64,000 bases of DNA, from NCBI GenBank assembly GCA_015847255.1, contig JADLZK010009268.1:173121-237120 (forward strand), written 5' to 3'. The translations under genes were made by a program, and so were the position numbers. The notes under the pieces were generated by a model, which saw only the letters and a list, made by a program, of their open reading frames with translations, searched no databases and had not been told where the DNA came from. The first letter of the stretch is position 1; the number at the start of each line of letters is the position of its first letter. Positions 11,007 through 20,600 of this stretch are shown one piece after another. The stretch comes from Hyparrhenia diplandra. Lineage: Eukaryota > Streptophyta > Magnoliopsida > Poales > Poaceae.

Positions 11007-11571
11007 TTCGTGCCGTTCTTTAATCACCCGCCTTATATGGATGGCATCTTTGCTCATTCGGGTTAATGTCCTTGCAAACTAAGTGTGAGACTGGATAGTT
11101 TGCCTCAGAATTCGTGGATCTTTGCTCGTTGCGTTAACATTTGTGACACAAGTCTGAGACTGTTTGTGAGGTGATAGTAGGTGTTGGACACCGTACTTAA
11201 TGCATTCGGATGATAGTTGGTGGTCAGAATATTGAATGGATTAACCATGCTTCTTTGTCTTATTGAGCAGAATTAATGATCTTCAGTTTTGAAATATTGA
11301 ATGGATTAACCATGCTTGTCTTCTTGAGTGTCACAGGAATTTATTTCTCTGAGTCATTACAGTAATACTAATAATTGCCTGCATGTTTATTCGATTTCGT
11401 GTGTACTCACCAAATTTTTGACGAGAATTCACTGTTCCGGACTCGAACCAAGCAGTGTCTTGCGGGTCTTCCGTCCGCTCTGTACTCACAACTCGGAAGT
11501 TTTTGAGGAGAAAGAAGATGGATTTTTGGAGAAGTTTCAGTCCGAATCACGCACGGGCACAAAGAAGAGAT
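11007..11571. other. 3' flank of LBD locus with a 24-bp direct repeat
   Basis: Non-coding. The word ATATTGAATGGATTAACCAT followed by GCTT occurs at about 11230 and again at about 11296, 66 bp apart, so the spacer contains a local tandem duplication. No gene is recognised before the F-box promoter. Confidence 0.5.
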
Positions 11572-11620
11572 AGTTCTTGTCGGACACGAGTCCAAACTTG
11601 GACCGATGCGCGCGTGCACC

Positions 11621-11640
11621 ATATATATATACTTATATAA
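11621..11640 (+). promoter_or_regulatory. TATA box of F-box copy B
   Basis: ATATATATATAC followed by TTATATAA, 40-60 bp before the ATG at 11681. The surrounding 70 bp align with the promoter of copy A (5746-5812). Confidence 0.5.
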
Positions 11641-12081
11641 ATCCATGTTTGTTCAATCGATCGATTCGACGACTTTATCCATGGATCTTGTGTGCGACAC
11701 GCTCATGGTTGAGGAGATCCTCCCGCGCCTGCTGCCCAAGTGCCTCCTCCGCTTCGCGGCCACGTGCCGCCGTTACAAGGCCCTCGCGCACCGCCCTGAC
11801 TTCGCCGCCCGGTACTGGCAGCGCACGGGCGCCTTCTTCCAGCCCCTGAACAAGCCGGTGGAGTTCGCTCCGTGCTTCCTGACCAGCCCGCCAACCCCAG
11901 GGCCACGGGCTCTCGCCGCGGTCTAAAAACAATATGCCCGACGCGGACCTGGCATTCCTGCCCGAGACCAGCGCGGAGGAGAAGGCCTACCTGCAACACG
12001 TCGGCCGTGACCCAGAGCATGGCATTGCCATCGTGCACTCCGCGGGTGGCCTGCTGCTGTGCAGCAGAGGTCACACCCGAT

Positions 12082-12226
12082 GTCTGCACTACTATGTCTG
12101 CAACCCCATGACATGGCAGTGGGTAGCCCTCCCGGAGGTGCCGTTGCCCGTTTGCGAGCAAAACTGTGGGCACCTGAGGGTGGCCACCGGGGAAGAAGAC
12201 GGCGCCGCCACCAAGGGCTTCCAAGT
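12082..12226 (+). repeat. Internal tandem duplication in F-box copy B, unit 1
   Basis: A unit of about 143 bp starting GTCTGCACTAC and ending GGCTTCCAAGT is followed at 12225 by its second copy, which starts GTCTGCACTAATAT, is broken by the MITE, and resumes at 13846-13979. The join uses the microhomology GTCTGC. The two 134-bp coding parts (12093-12226 and 13846-13979) differ at only a few bases, so the duplication is young relative to the gene. Confidence 0.8.
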
Positions 12227-12238
12227 CTGCACTAATAT

Positions 12239-13845
12239 GGCCCTCTTTGGTAGCGCTCCGAGCAGCTCCGGCTCCAGCCTGCCATTCCACTGTTCATTCA
12301 CTATTCATAGCAGTGGCGGATCTAGGATTTCAATTATGGGGTACAAGCAAAAATAATATAGTTCATCAACATAGACATGACATAACTAGGTCACTAACCG
12401 ATGATAAAATTGGTTGCGATTATTTATATATAGATGGAGCAAGTTAAAGTTTCTAACTTCCCATAATTCTGATACAAGTTTCAAGCTAAAGCTTTTACAC
12501 ATCGTTCCGCCAAAGCTTTAATGATATTTCATTGCTTACATGTGACAAAAATAAATATGACCAAACAATCATTTAAGTATTGATCACCCATTCAGAACCT
12601 TGGTCTTCATATAGTTGATTGTTGAAATACTCTATCAACACTAGCTACAAGAAGGATGAGGACCAATTTCAGCGGCAAACATATATATCAGATTGCAAGT
12701 GAGAATAAAATATCACTGTTTTATAAAAATATTTAATTTTACACAAATAAAACTATCTCAAATAATAAAACGGAGTACACCATTGCAAAGAGCTCGTTGA
12801 GACGATCAAAATTGATATATTATTTGCTATATTTAGAGCTCGAATAAAAAGATATTAATTTCACAAATTAAAAAGAAGTGTTGATGTCATCGCCGACGTC
12901 AAAACCGCCCATGCTGCCATGCAAAACCGTCATGGACCTGGGGTGAACAGGTTCGCAAGTTCGAGGGGCTAGATGGGTGGTTTCTAAGTCCATGGACCTA
13001 TTTGGCACAGCAAGACAAGTTCATGTACCTACTATGCATTTCACTCTATTATATATACTCTATCAACCAATTTCTTTATCGACTGGTCAGCTTTGGAAGT
13101 CAGTCAAGAGCCGGGGAGGGGTAGAGGTTCAAGATTGGAAGTCGGAGCTGCTCTTCATCCGAAGCTGGGCAACGATGACCGGTGGTGGACTTTCGCCGGA
13201 CTGTCCCGCTTGTTTTTCGTTTGGTTTGTCCGGGGTCTGCAATGGGAAGTCGGAGCTGCTGGTTGCTTTACAATCATGCTCGGCAACGATGACTCAAGAC
13301 AGTGGTGTGCTCTTCCGCGTTGTGTAGGTGGGTTGGCCCTTCGTGTGCGTTTGCACCATCTTTGGCCACCCTTCTTGTACATACAATTCTATCATCTTAC
13401 TGCCTTTATTCTCAAAAAAAAAATATATATATATACATCGATACATGTTGTCTAGTTTAGAACTGGACTATTGTTGGCAATGTTGGGCATAGAAACGAAC
13501 AAATTTAGAGTGTTGGGGCTGTTGTATGGGATGAGTAACAATATACATATACAAGCTATTAAAGAGTATATATACTTGATTTTTTTCCAGAAATTTTGGG
13601 GGGACAGCTGTACCCCCATACCCATATATTAGATCCGCCCCTGATTCATATGAGCTAAATTTCTCTCTCCATCCCCTGATCCCTCTCACAGCACCAGTAG
13701 GAGCTGATGGAGCTAGAAATTTTGGCTCCACCTGTAAAGTTGTGTCAGTGAGAGGTGAAGAGAGGTGAGAGAAAAATAGATTCTACCAACAGTGCTCGCT
13801 ACAGGACTTTGTTCGGAGCTGGTTGAATCCCTACCAAAGGGGGCC
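12239..13845. mobile_element. MITE in the duplicated F-box unit, itself split by an hAT
   Basis: The ends are GGCCCTCTTTGGTAG and, in reverse complement, GGCCCCCTTTGGTAG. TAT flanks both sides (12236-12238, 13846-13848). Removing the nested hAT leaves about 266 bp, normal for a Tourist-like MITE, though the TSD is TAT and not the usual TWA. The right part keeps the imperfect inner terminal sequence CGGAGCTGGTTGAATCCC. Confidence 0.7.
12311..13643. mobile_element. Non-autonomous hAT element nested in the MITE
   Basis: The left terminus is CAGTGGCGGATCTA and the right TAGATCCGCCCCTG, so the inverted repeats differ at one base. Flanks are ATTCATAG (12303-12310) and ATTCATAT (13644-13651), the 8-bp duplication typical of hAT with one change. 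The 1333-bp interior has no transposase. It is AT-rich at the left, and a GC-richer block (about 13090-13420) contains a short direct repeat of GGAAGTCGGAGCTGCT and ends in an A-run, perhaps an older retroposed piece. Confidence 0.82.
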
Positions 13846-14796
13846 TATGTCTGCAACCCCATGACATGGCAGTGGGTAGCCCTCCCGGAGGTGCCGTTGC
13901 CCGTTTGCGAGCAAAACTGTGGGCACCTGAGGATGGCCACCGGGGAAGAAGACGGCGGCGCCGCCAAGGGCTTCCAAGTGGTCCTTGCCAACGAGCCTCA
14001 GCATTGGCTAAACCCAGGTGGGCTGTTGGAGCTTCGGGTGTTCACTTCGGACATTGGCCAGTGGGTGACGAGACAACTCCCAGTCCCAGCACGTCTTATT
14101 CCCTCCGCCTACGAGGCTTTCTACCTGCCGCACATACTCTGCCAAAGTGGCACCTCATAATGGATGTCGCTAAGAAAAGATCAGGCGGTAGCATACAACG
14201 GTGCTGCCGGTGGTGCCACCGTCTCCATCCGAAAGTGATCACGTTGCCCGACGGCCTCGTCGATGGCCGTTGGAGCCGTTGCATAGGGAGCGCAATGGCG
14301 GGGGGCCCGCACGCGCATTCCGATCCATGTGTGCTCGAGGTGTGGGATACGTCGTCCACAGCCCAAAGTGGCGAGATTGACGCCGGTGCATGGAGCTGGC
14401 GCCGAGGAGTTGATGGAACAGTAACCCGAAGCAGCCGCGTTTCTGCGTGACAAGAACCCCAGCGATTGGAACTACCATCATATCAAACCTATCGGCATCC
14501 ACCCGACCGATGACGATGTCGTCTTTGTGTCGTTACCTGGGGGCAGCGTTCGCCTACTCCATTAAGCATGGGACAATGAATCAGTAGTGCACACATAATT
14601 GTTTCTTCACAACTACGGCTGACACATTCCAAAGACGTGCACCCACATTTCAAAGACAGATTCCAGCGATAAGGAACTCATCAGTTGTGGCATCGCCAAG
14701 AAAAAGTGCATCATATGTTGGAACAAAAAGGAAGAGAGATCTATCTGCCATGACCTCGATACCGAACCGGCCTAATGTACAAAATGAACAACCTAT

Positions 14797-15910
14797 CACT
14801 ACTACATACGGGGGTTCTATAGGGCGGCTGGTAAGCCTCAGAGGGGCGGTTTTACCAGCCGCCCCTAATTTTCCGTTCCTACAGTTGATTTATAGAGGGC
14901 GGTTGGTGATGCAACCGCCCCTATCAGATGAGCCGCCCCTACAAGAAATCTGTATGAAATCGCGTTTTCAAAATTCAAAAAAAAAATACCAAAACATTTT
15001 TATTAAACCGAATTTTTCCATTGCGCTTGCGCTATGTTGCGCCCGCAAGTCGCGCAGATTTTTTTCACAGAAAATCGCGCACGCCACGCCGGCCGGCGGA
15101 TTCGAACTCGCGACCTGCGTGCTTGCGCGCGCGACCCCTCCCAACCACAAGCGCTACACACTCATATGTGTCCATATTCCATTCCGCGTCCCCCATATAT
15201 TATACAAACTGAAAGTGTAAATTGACTATTTGAGGCCCTAAATGGATTCAAAGTAAAAAGTGGTCAACTATAAAGTTTCATAACTTTTCGAGATCTACAT
15301 TTCATATGTAGGAAGTTTTTTCATCCGAGGTCGATTTTACTTAAATTTGAATTTCAAATTTGAGACATTTCAACACAACTTTTGCATGCCTAGATGATTT
15401 CAAAGTAAAAAGTGGTCAACTATAAAATTTCATAACTTTTCGAGATCTACATTTCATATGTAGGAAGTTTTTCCATCCGAGGTCGTTTACTTAAATTCGA
15501 ATTTCAAATTTGAGACATTTCAACACGACTTTTGCATGCCTAGATAATTTCAAAGTAAAAAGTTGTCAACTACAAAGTTTCATAACTTTTCGAGATCTAC
15601 ATTTCATATGTAGGAAGTTTTTGCATCCGAGGTCGTTTACAAAATTTTTAATTTTTAGTGCCTCGCTTTCAAAATTGAGTCCCACCGTAGGGGCGCCTCA
15701 ATATAGAGCCGCCCCTACCGTGGACCGCATTAGGGGCGGCTCGTGATTGAACCGCCCCTAGTAATAGTAGGGGCGGCTCAGTAACACCAGCCGCCCTAAT
15801 GTGGTCACTATAGGGGCGGCTCGTATGATGTCTCACTATAGGGCGGCTCGAAAAATGAACCGCCCCTAATGTAAACGGTGGCGTTCTCTTAGTAACGTTT
15901 TGTAGTAGTG
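14797..15910. mobile_element. Non-autonomous CACTA element
   Basis: The left end is CACTACTACATACGG and the right end is the complement of CACTACTACAAAACG. TAT flanks both sides (14794-14796, 15911-15913), the 3-bp duplication of CACTA elements. Subterminal regions carry many copies of AGGGGCGGCT in both orientations, the usual transposase-binding architecture. The 1114-bp body has no transposase and holds three tandem 150-bp repeats (15240-15640). Confidence 0.9.
15240..15640. repeat. Three tandem ~150-bp repeats inside the CACTA
   Basis: The word CAAAGTAAAAAGT recurs at 15249, 15401 and 15551, followed each time by CGAGATCTACATTTCATATG and GTAGGAAGTTTTT. Periods are therefore 152 and 150 bp. 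The copies differ at few sites and are non-coding. Confidence 0.88.
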
Positions 15911-15913
15911 TAT

Positions 15914-16646
15914 GCTATTCCCACATCTGTCTAGAAGATTAGAGGCCGGACAAAGCCGGCCCTAGAGAAGATGAGTCATCTCTCGGCCTACATAGCCCTA
16001 ACCATTTACTACCCCCGGCATGGGGCAAAAGGGTGGCTCGGACATAAGTGCATGAAACCCATCTAAACGATCCTCGATCCCCTCAAAACAAATAGAAGTC
16101 CGATAGATGGACTCAATTTGAATGAAGTAATTTTGTGTTTCACTAGAACATATATTATTTGATTTGACTGTTTTAGTTATCTTGAATACATGCTGCTATT
16201 TGTGTTTCAATCCTCTCTCTTCTCTTCTCTACCTCCACACGCTTCATGTATTTCTCTAGGAATCTTTGAATGTTATTATATATTGTATATATACTTCTCT
16301 TTTCCTTCCCTTTACGTTCGCCCAATTATTAGAATAATTTTGAGGGTTTTTTTTTTTTTTTTTGAATATGACCTCAACTTGGATCTATTGACCCTATTAT
16401 TACAATAGAATCGAGAAATTAAGGGTATATATATGTTTGGATTACAACTGGACCATTTCTACAAGGTTAGTCTTTCTGTGGCCTTCTTGGTATGATTTCC
16501 ACTGCAGGTAGTCTGTCCTCCTGAATTCAGATGTTAAATTAACGCAATGCTATTGCTGCTGGCGTGCTAATTGTTTTAGGTGCTGGATAAGTCAACTGCA
16601 CAGTGTCCTGCTGTACGTGATGGATGTTGTTTTCCTTGTGGGGATT
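15914..16646. other. Flank between CACTA and MITE
   Basis: No gene is recognised. A T-tract lies at about 16348-16366. The segment 16395-16440 (ACAATAGAAT, GAGAAATTAAGGG, GGATTACAACTGGA) resembles 6218-6282 behind F-box copy A and may mark the downstream edge of the ancestral F-box duplication. The remainder is ordinary AT-rich sequence. Confidence 0.35.
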
Positions 16647-16942
16647 CAGGCTGTTTCCAATGGAGGAATAAAAAACGCATGAATGAGATATAATACAGGA
16701 ATAGAAAAATAGTGTGATGGTAAAATAAAGTAATAGAAAAACACATGAATTTCATGGGTATAGCGTTTGGAATGCAGGAATGAGGTAGTAGAAGAATCTC
16801 ATTTATTTGGACTAATGATGTGAATGTTTTGCCATCACATTTTTTGGACTAATGATGTGCATGTTTGGAATGCAGGAATGAATAGAGGAATCTTGATTCT
16901 TGTTTTTTTTTCCTTTCAAAATCCTACAGTCCAAACAGGGTT
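16647..16942. mobile_element. Probable hAT/Tourist-type MITE
   Basis: The left end CAGGCTGTTTCCAATGGAGG resembles the reverse complement of the right end (CAACCCTGTTTGGACTGTAGG). Internally TTTGGAATGCAGGAATGA occurs twice (about 16768 and 16864). Neither a clean target duplication nor exact ends can be set by eye. Confidence 0.4.
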
Positions 16943-17682
16943 GAATTCTCCAGATTAGTTCAAATTTGTTCAAGGGCCCTATTATTTGGATCTTGAAAGT
17001 CTGATTTGTTTGTTAATACCAAAGCACTCTCTATCTCTTCCTCTCCCCCTTCCACGTCAGACAGAGCTAGCGATGTCGCTGGCTGTTTGAGGACGCCGTA
17101 AGGCTCTGACAAATGCAATGCAAACAAGCTGAGAGTGAAGATAGGTGCTGAAGCATATCAGCATATGTGTGCGTGCTTATGTCCAGAAGAGGTTCTCTGA
17201 TTTTCACATCAAGCAATTCAACTAGGAGCCTTGTAAACATTCCATCCAGGACGGCTGTAGAATCCTTCTTATGAATGGCTAATCAGGTTTTGCTTGATCA
17301 GATTAAGTATTTATGGGCTTTTAAAAGATCTGGTCACAAATCAACTGTCTTGCCTTTTGTTAGGAATGTAAGTATGAAAGCCCCCAAGCAAAAGTGATGA
17401 ATTGCATAGTACAAGCCTGTTCTGAATAACTAACTTTAAGACCTTATGGACAGCCTAGATTTGTTAAGATAAAGGAAACTGAAGTCACTAAAATATTGAA
17501 CTTTTATCCTCCAGTTAGGAATAACAACTTCATTTTCTGATCACTATGTACAAACCTCATGTATAAGAGGCTGGTTTGACTCGAGGGTGTCATAAAGAGC
17601 AAACCATGAAAAGGTTGTAGTAAAACATATGCAAACATGCTATAACCTGAAGGGAAACGTGAAATAGTCTGCTATGCATTAT

Positions 17683-20600
17683 TCAGTAAGCTGGATGGAC
17701 ATGTATGGCTGTGAGGTACTTAGTGCTGGTGTGGTTGCTTGTTGTTGCCACAATTGGTTCATCAAAGTAAGCAGGTTGCTTAGGATTGTCCAGCTGGGCT
17801 CCCTTGATGCTTAGCATCCTGACAACCTCTGCCATTTCAGGCCGGTCCTCTGGGTTGGCCTGAACACATAGGAGCGCAATCTGAATGCACCTGATTATTT
17901 CTGACTCTCTATTTTGTTCCTCGACACTTAGAGAGTTGTCAATGAGCTGCTTACAGTTTCCATCCTCCCAAAGTCGCCAAGCCTGTTCCAAAGGAAGTAG
18001 ATCATTTAGCCTGAAAACCTTAAATAAAGCAGGTGGTACAATTACTCAACAAAGTTATTCTTTATACAAGAGATTACTCACATAAGCCATCGATTGTCCG
18101 ATCTTTTGTATCGACGAAAACTGGTCGCGACTTTCCTTCCACTTGTGATCTCCAAAATCAAGACTCCAAAGCTAAAAACATCAGATTTAACCGAGATGCT
18201 ATTCCCAAGAAAGCACTCAGCGCCATGTAACCACCGGGAAAGAGAAACAAATCAGCAATTCATTCATATAGCCATACGAAGTAATTGGTAAATTTAGTAA
18301 AGCGTCAATTTCCAACTTGAACATGTCTCCTCTCATGCAAAAGCATAATAGAGCATGGAAATTGTTCTCTCCTCGCTAAGACAAATAACCTAGGCAATAA
18401 CTGCATACCGAAATGTATACCGCACATATCCATCATTTAAATAATAAAAATTGTAGCTTGTTATGTTCCCTTGCATGTAGTGCATTTCCAAATCTCATTT
18501 TTATGCCATGGTAATGCAAACCTACTATATGTGCTATTGCATTTGAGTTAAACATTGCTATTTGTACAGTGTCATTATAAAGTAAGATAAACATCACTAT
18601 TGGCAGATTTTTTCTGCAAAGATCGATAATGGCCGTATTGATAATACAAACAAACTGGGCAAGACAAAATGCATATTGAAATGTATACATATATACATCA
18701 ATCTGTAAAACCTTACAAATTGTATCTTGTATATATCCACTTCTAAATAATTCATCTCTGTATTATTCCAATTGTAGTATGCCATGACAATACAAATTAC
18801 AAATTTATTTTATATATGTGTTATCACACTTGATCTAAACAAATGGAAATTTATCGATGCATTTACTTACAGTGTTCCCATTGGTACGGTATCTTGTAAT
18901 TCGTCACACTCGAAGCTAAACATTGCTATCCCAAAATCAGAAATCTTTGGATTCATTTGATGGTCCAATAGAATGTTACTTGCTTTCAAGTCTCTCGTGG
19001 ACAATGCATGTTTCGATGAAAAGTTGTGAATGTAAAGAAGTCCTTGAGCAATGCCATCAATTATATATTCGACGAGAGGCCATGTCAATGATGACCACTT
19101 CGCAACATCTGCATGGATGAATTTGTGAATAACAATAACTTTCTTTTTTTAAGAGGTGTTGTCTTGTGGTGAACAACCGAACATACCTTTGAAAATGTCA
19201 TCCAAGCTCTTGTTGGGCATGTACTCATAGATAAGTATCTTCTCTTTTTGTTGCATGCAAAGAACCGATCAGCTTGACAAGATTTAAATGTTTAAGCTTT
19301 GCTATGAATCTAATTTCATTTCTGAAACTGTTCCGCACCTTGACTTGAATACGCCGCTAATCTTTTGATTGCCACAACTCCACAAGCTAATTGACCCCTG
19401 TGCAAAAAGGCACTCATGTTTTTAAGCGGTTGGTTAACCGCACATACCGTTTTTTATATCGCAAGAGAGAAGGATGCCGGCAACGTCATTTTAACCACAT
19501 CATTGTGAACGTTTGATAAAGATGCGATCTAAACTATGGGAATTTTAGTGATATGCATATATGACGTAGATATAAGGATGAGAGTTTACTATTAGTATAA
19601 TGAACTTGTTGGAGCTTCCTTTGAAAGAGTTTGCATGGTTTACCCTTGTAATGCTTTTGAACACGTAACATAATGGGATGGATAATTGGCATACCACAAT
19701 GGAGGGAGACATTGAGTTGTATATCATAGAGTGACCATGAATGAAGTAATAATTTTGTTTCAAAAAATAGGAATGAAGTAATAACAATTCTTAAATCTAG
19801 CTTTATTTATAGTCGTTTTCAAAACTCTCCAACCCTACTAAAATAATTCGATTCTTTTTTTTTTCACGAGTGTGTCGTTGTAACATGTGTCTCATTAAGC
19901 AAAAATAGAGTTTCAAAGGAACAATGTTCCTGAGTAATCTTAAGATTACATAAGAAAGGCGGAACCACGACCGGGGCCATTCCACACGAATTTGATATAT
20001 TCTTGGTGAAAAGGAATACATTCATCATAGGCAGCAGAACTAACTTCAGATCTAATCTAATGATGTGCAAAAATAATTATTCTCGCTCAAATGCGAGCTT
20101 CTTTAACCTCTATTGTCATTTATTTCAATTTATGTGTGTGATTTGTATGCATTACCCGATTTTTTTCTTTATCATAACTGATACTACAATTGTGCTTTTT
20201 TCATCGTGTTTTTATCATAAAAATAATGATAATGTCCCACATAGTTAGTATACACACTTACCCAAGAACGGGACCATAAGCTCCTTCTCCAAGTTTCTTT
20301 GCTTCTGAGAAATTATCTGTGGCATTTCTTATCTCAGATAAACTAAAGTGTGTAAACATTGTTCCTATCTCCACAGCGATCAGCCTTGTCCATTCCTCTA
20401 GCTCATTTCTGGTTTTTGAGTCTAGTGTTGCATTGCAAATAACATCTCATTAAGTAGTGCCAAGAAAAATTGAGAACATTATTGTTGCTCACTTATGACA
20501 TAATATAAACTTTTTGATGTCATATTATTATACATACAAACAGGACTTGCAATAAATTAAGTTAAGGTCATTGTTTGTACTACTAATTTCGTCACAGTAT

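Larger units (their letters stand above)
11681..14565 (+). pseudogene. F-box gene copy B, split by nested insertions
   Basis: The ATG at 11681 gives MDLVCDTLMVEEILPRLLPK, then LLRFAATCRRYKAL and HRPDFAARYW, an F-box of the large grass F-box family whose members recruit substrates to SCF ubiquitin ligases. A frame change near 11925 leads to DADLAFLPETSAEEKAYL, HYYVCNPMTWQWVALPEVPL and GHLRVATGEEDG. That region is tandemly duplicated, and the second copy is interrupted by a MITE carrying an hAT element (12239-13845). After the insertions the frame resumes at 13846, repeats YVCNPMTWQWVALPEVPL and continues to about 14160 (FTSDIGQWVTRQLPVPARL). More frame changes follow, with a recognisable tail KPIGIHPTDDDVVFVSLPGG ending in TAA at 14563-14565. 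An open frame further on (14620-14790, with GTKRKRD) may be an older C-terminus. As it stands it is a pseudogene. Confidence 0.75.

Noticed and set aside
12082..13979. The duplicated F-box segment as a 134-bp target-site duplication of the MITE
   Set aside because: The bases just before the MITE (GTCTGCACTAATAT) repeat those before the first unit, so a tandem duplication followed by MITE insertion with a 3-bp TSD explains it more simply.
15240..15640. Regular repeats considered as a CRISPR-like array
   Set aside because: Units are 150 bp, contiguous, without variable spacers, and lie inside a CACTA in a plant genome.
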